Origin: Methylomonas methanica MC09
GTDB taxonomy: Bacteria > Pseudomonadota > Gammaproteobacteria > Methylococcales > Methylomonadaceae
Assembly: GCF_000214665.1 (NCBI RefSeq)
Contig: NC_015572.1
Span: forward strand, 2,852,001-2,916,000
Direction: 5' to 3'
DNA length: 64,000 nt
Shown here: positions 63,776 through 64,000 of the stretch, piece after piece
Layout of the letters: each line of letters starts with the position of its first letter
Position numbering within the stretch: the stretch's first letter is position 1
Translations under genes and position numbers: made by a program
Notes under the pieces: generated by a model
What the model was told of the DNA's origin: nothing
Database searches by the model: none
Seen by the model: only the letters and a program-made list of their open reading frames with translations

Positions 63776-64000
63776 TCAGTCAACCAGAAAATATAAACAG
63801 CGGGGATTGTATCATGGGGTTTTAGGTTTCCAGACCATTGAATCTGCAAATGCCCGGGAATTACGCACGATCATTGCGTTTCTTTTTTAGTTTCAATTGC
63901 AAACAAGCACAACTAAAACCCGTTAGAAAGACAATTCAATAAACCCTTGATAACAAGAAGATTATTTTCAATAAACACTTATCGAAAGGAATTGTTCACC
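63776..64000. other. Intergenic region upstream of bamA
   Basis: 225 bp to the window edge without a recognisable gene, although rseP usually precedes bamA. A TACAAT hexamer on the minus strand about 30-40 bp before the GTG could be a -10, but no -35 is evident. Confidence 0.4.

Overview
The window looks like chromosomal DNA from a gammaproteobacterium, most likely a methanotroph of the Methylococcales (Methylomonas-like). This is an inference. It rests on gammaproteobacterial gene orders (nnr-tsaE-amiB-mutL-miaA, nqrABCDEF, bamA-skp-fabZ-lpxA-rnhB-dnaE), a cytochrome P460, a PEP-CTERM/exosortase-associated exopolysaccharide locus with PrsT, and G+C near 50% by eye. No methane- or methanol-oxidation gene lies in the window.

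Layout. 1-6609 (minus strand): housekeeping operon nnr-tsaE-amiB-mutL-miaA, ending in a 5-formyl-THF cyclo-ligase that runs off the window where hfq is often found. 6662-9131 (plus): queG and a class I aminotransferase. 9159-11949 (minus): a NYN nuclease/ppnP pair, then hopJ-like, a DAO-type flavoprotein and a YtqB/MnmM-like methyltransferase. 11969-19198: a four-gene exopolysaccharide export cluster behind a strong promoter, facing the lipoprotein prsT. 19418-21891: dihydroxyacetone kinase subunits placed tail to tail, plus a HAD phosphatase. 22115-22190: tRNA-Phe. 22524-23795: a small autotransporter-barrel protein. 23850-29836: the most interesting block, a tightly packed operon of a SIR2-TIR protein, a membrane-anchored nSTAND NTPase with 16 WD40 repeats and a lipoprotein alpha/beta hydrolase, with a Nudix gene just upstream. 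It is a candidate NAD-depleting defence or stress system. 30499-34808: HDAC-like deacetylase, cytochrome P460, a small helical periplasmic protein and CstA.

34831-38309 is a scar region. A hybrid histidine kinase is cut by an IS5-type transposase relic. Next comes a very AT-rich, foreign-looking MFS transporter, followed by an IS1380/IS1182 chimeric relic. After it come a PLP enzyme with folP, an orphan HerA ATPase, the complete Na+-NQR operon with nqrM behind a terminator, a metallophosphoesterase, ispG, nnrS, a DUF455 ferritin-like protein, an M48 protease, a SPOR membrane protein, and the envelope/replication cluster dnaE-rnhB-lpxA-fabZ-skp-bamA, which lacks lpxD and lpxB.

Most genes are ordinary core functions: tRNA modification, mismatch repair, cell wall and outer membrane assembly, isoprenoid and folate synthesis, and sodium-pumping respiration. 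The accessory content is concentrated at 12-19 kb (exopolysaccharide), 23.8-30.4 kb (SIR2-TIR/nSTAND) and 34.8-38.3 kb (IS scars with a foreign gene). All calls come from reading the sequence; no database search was run.
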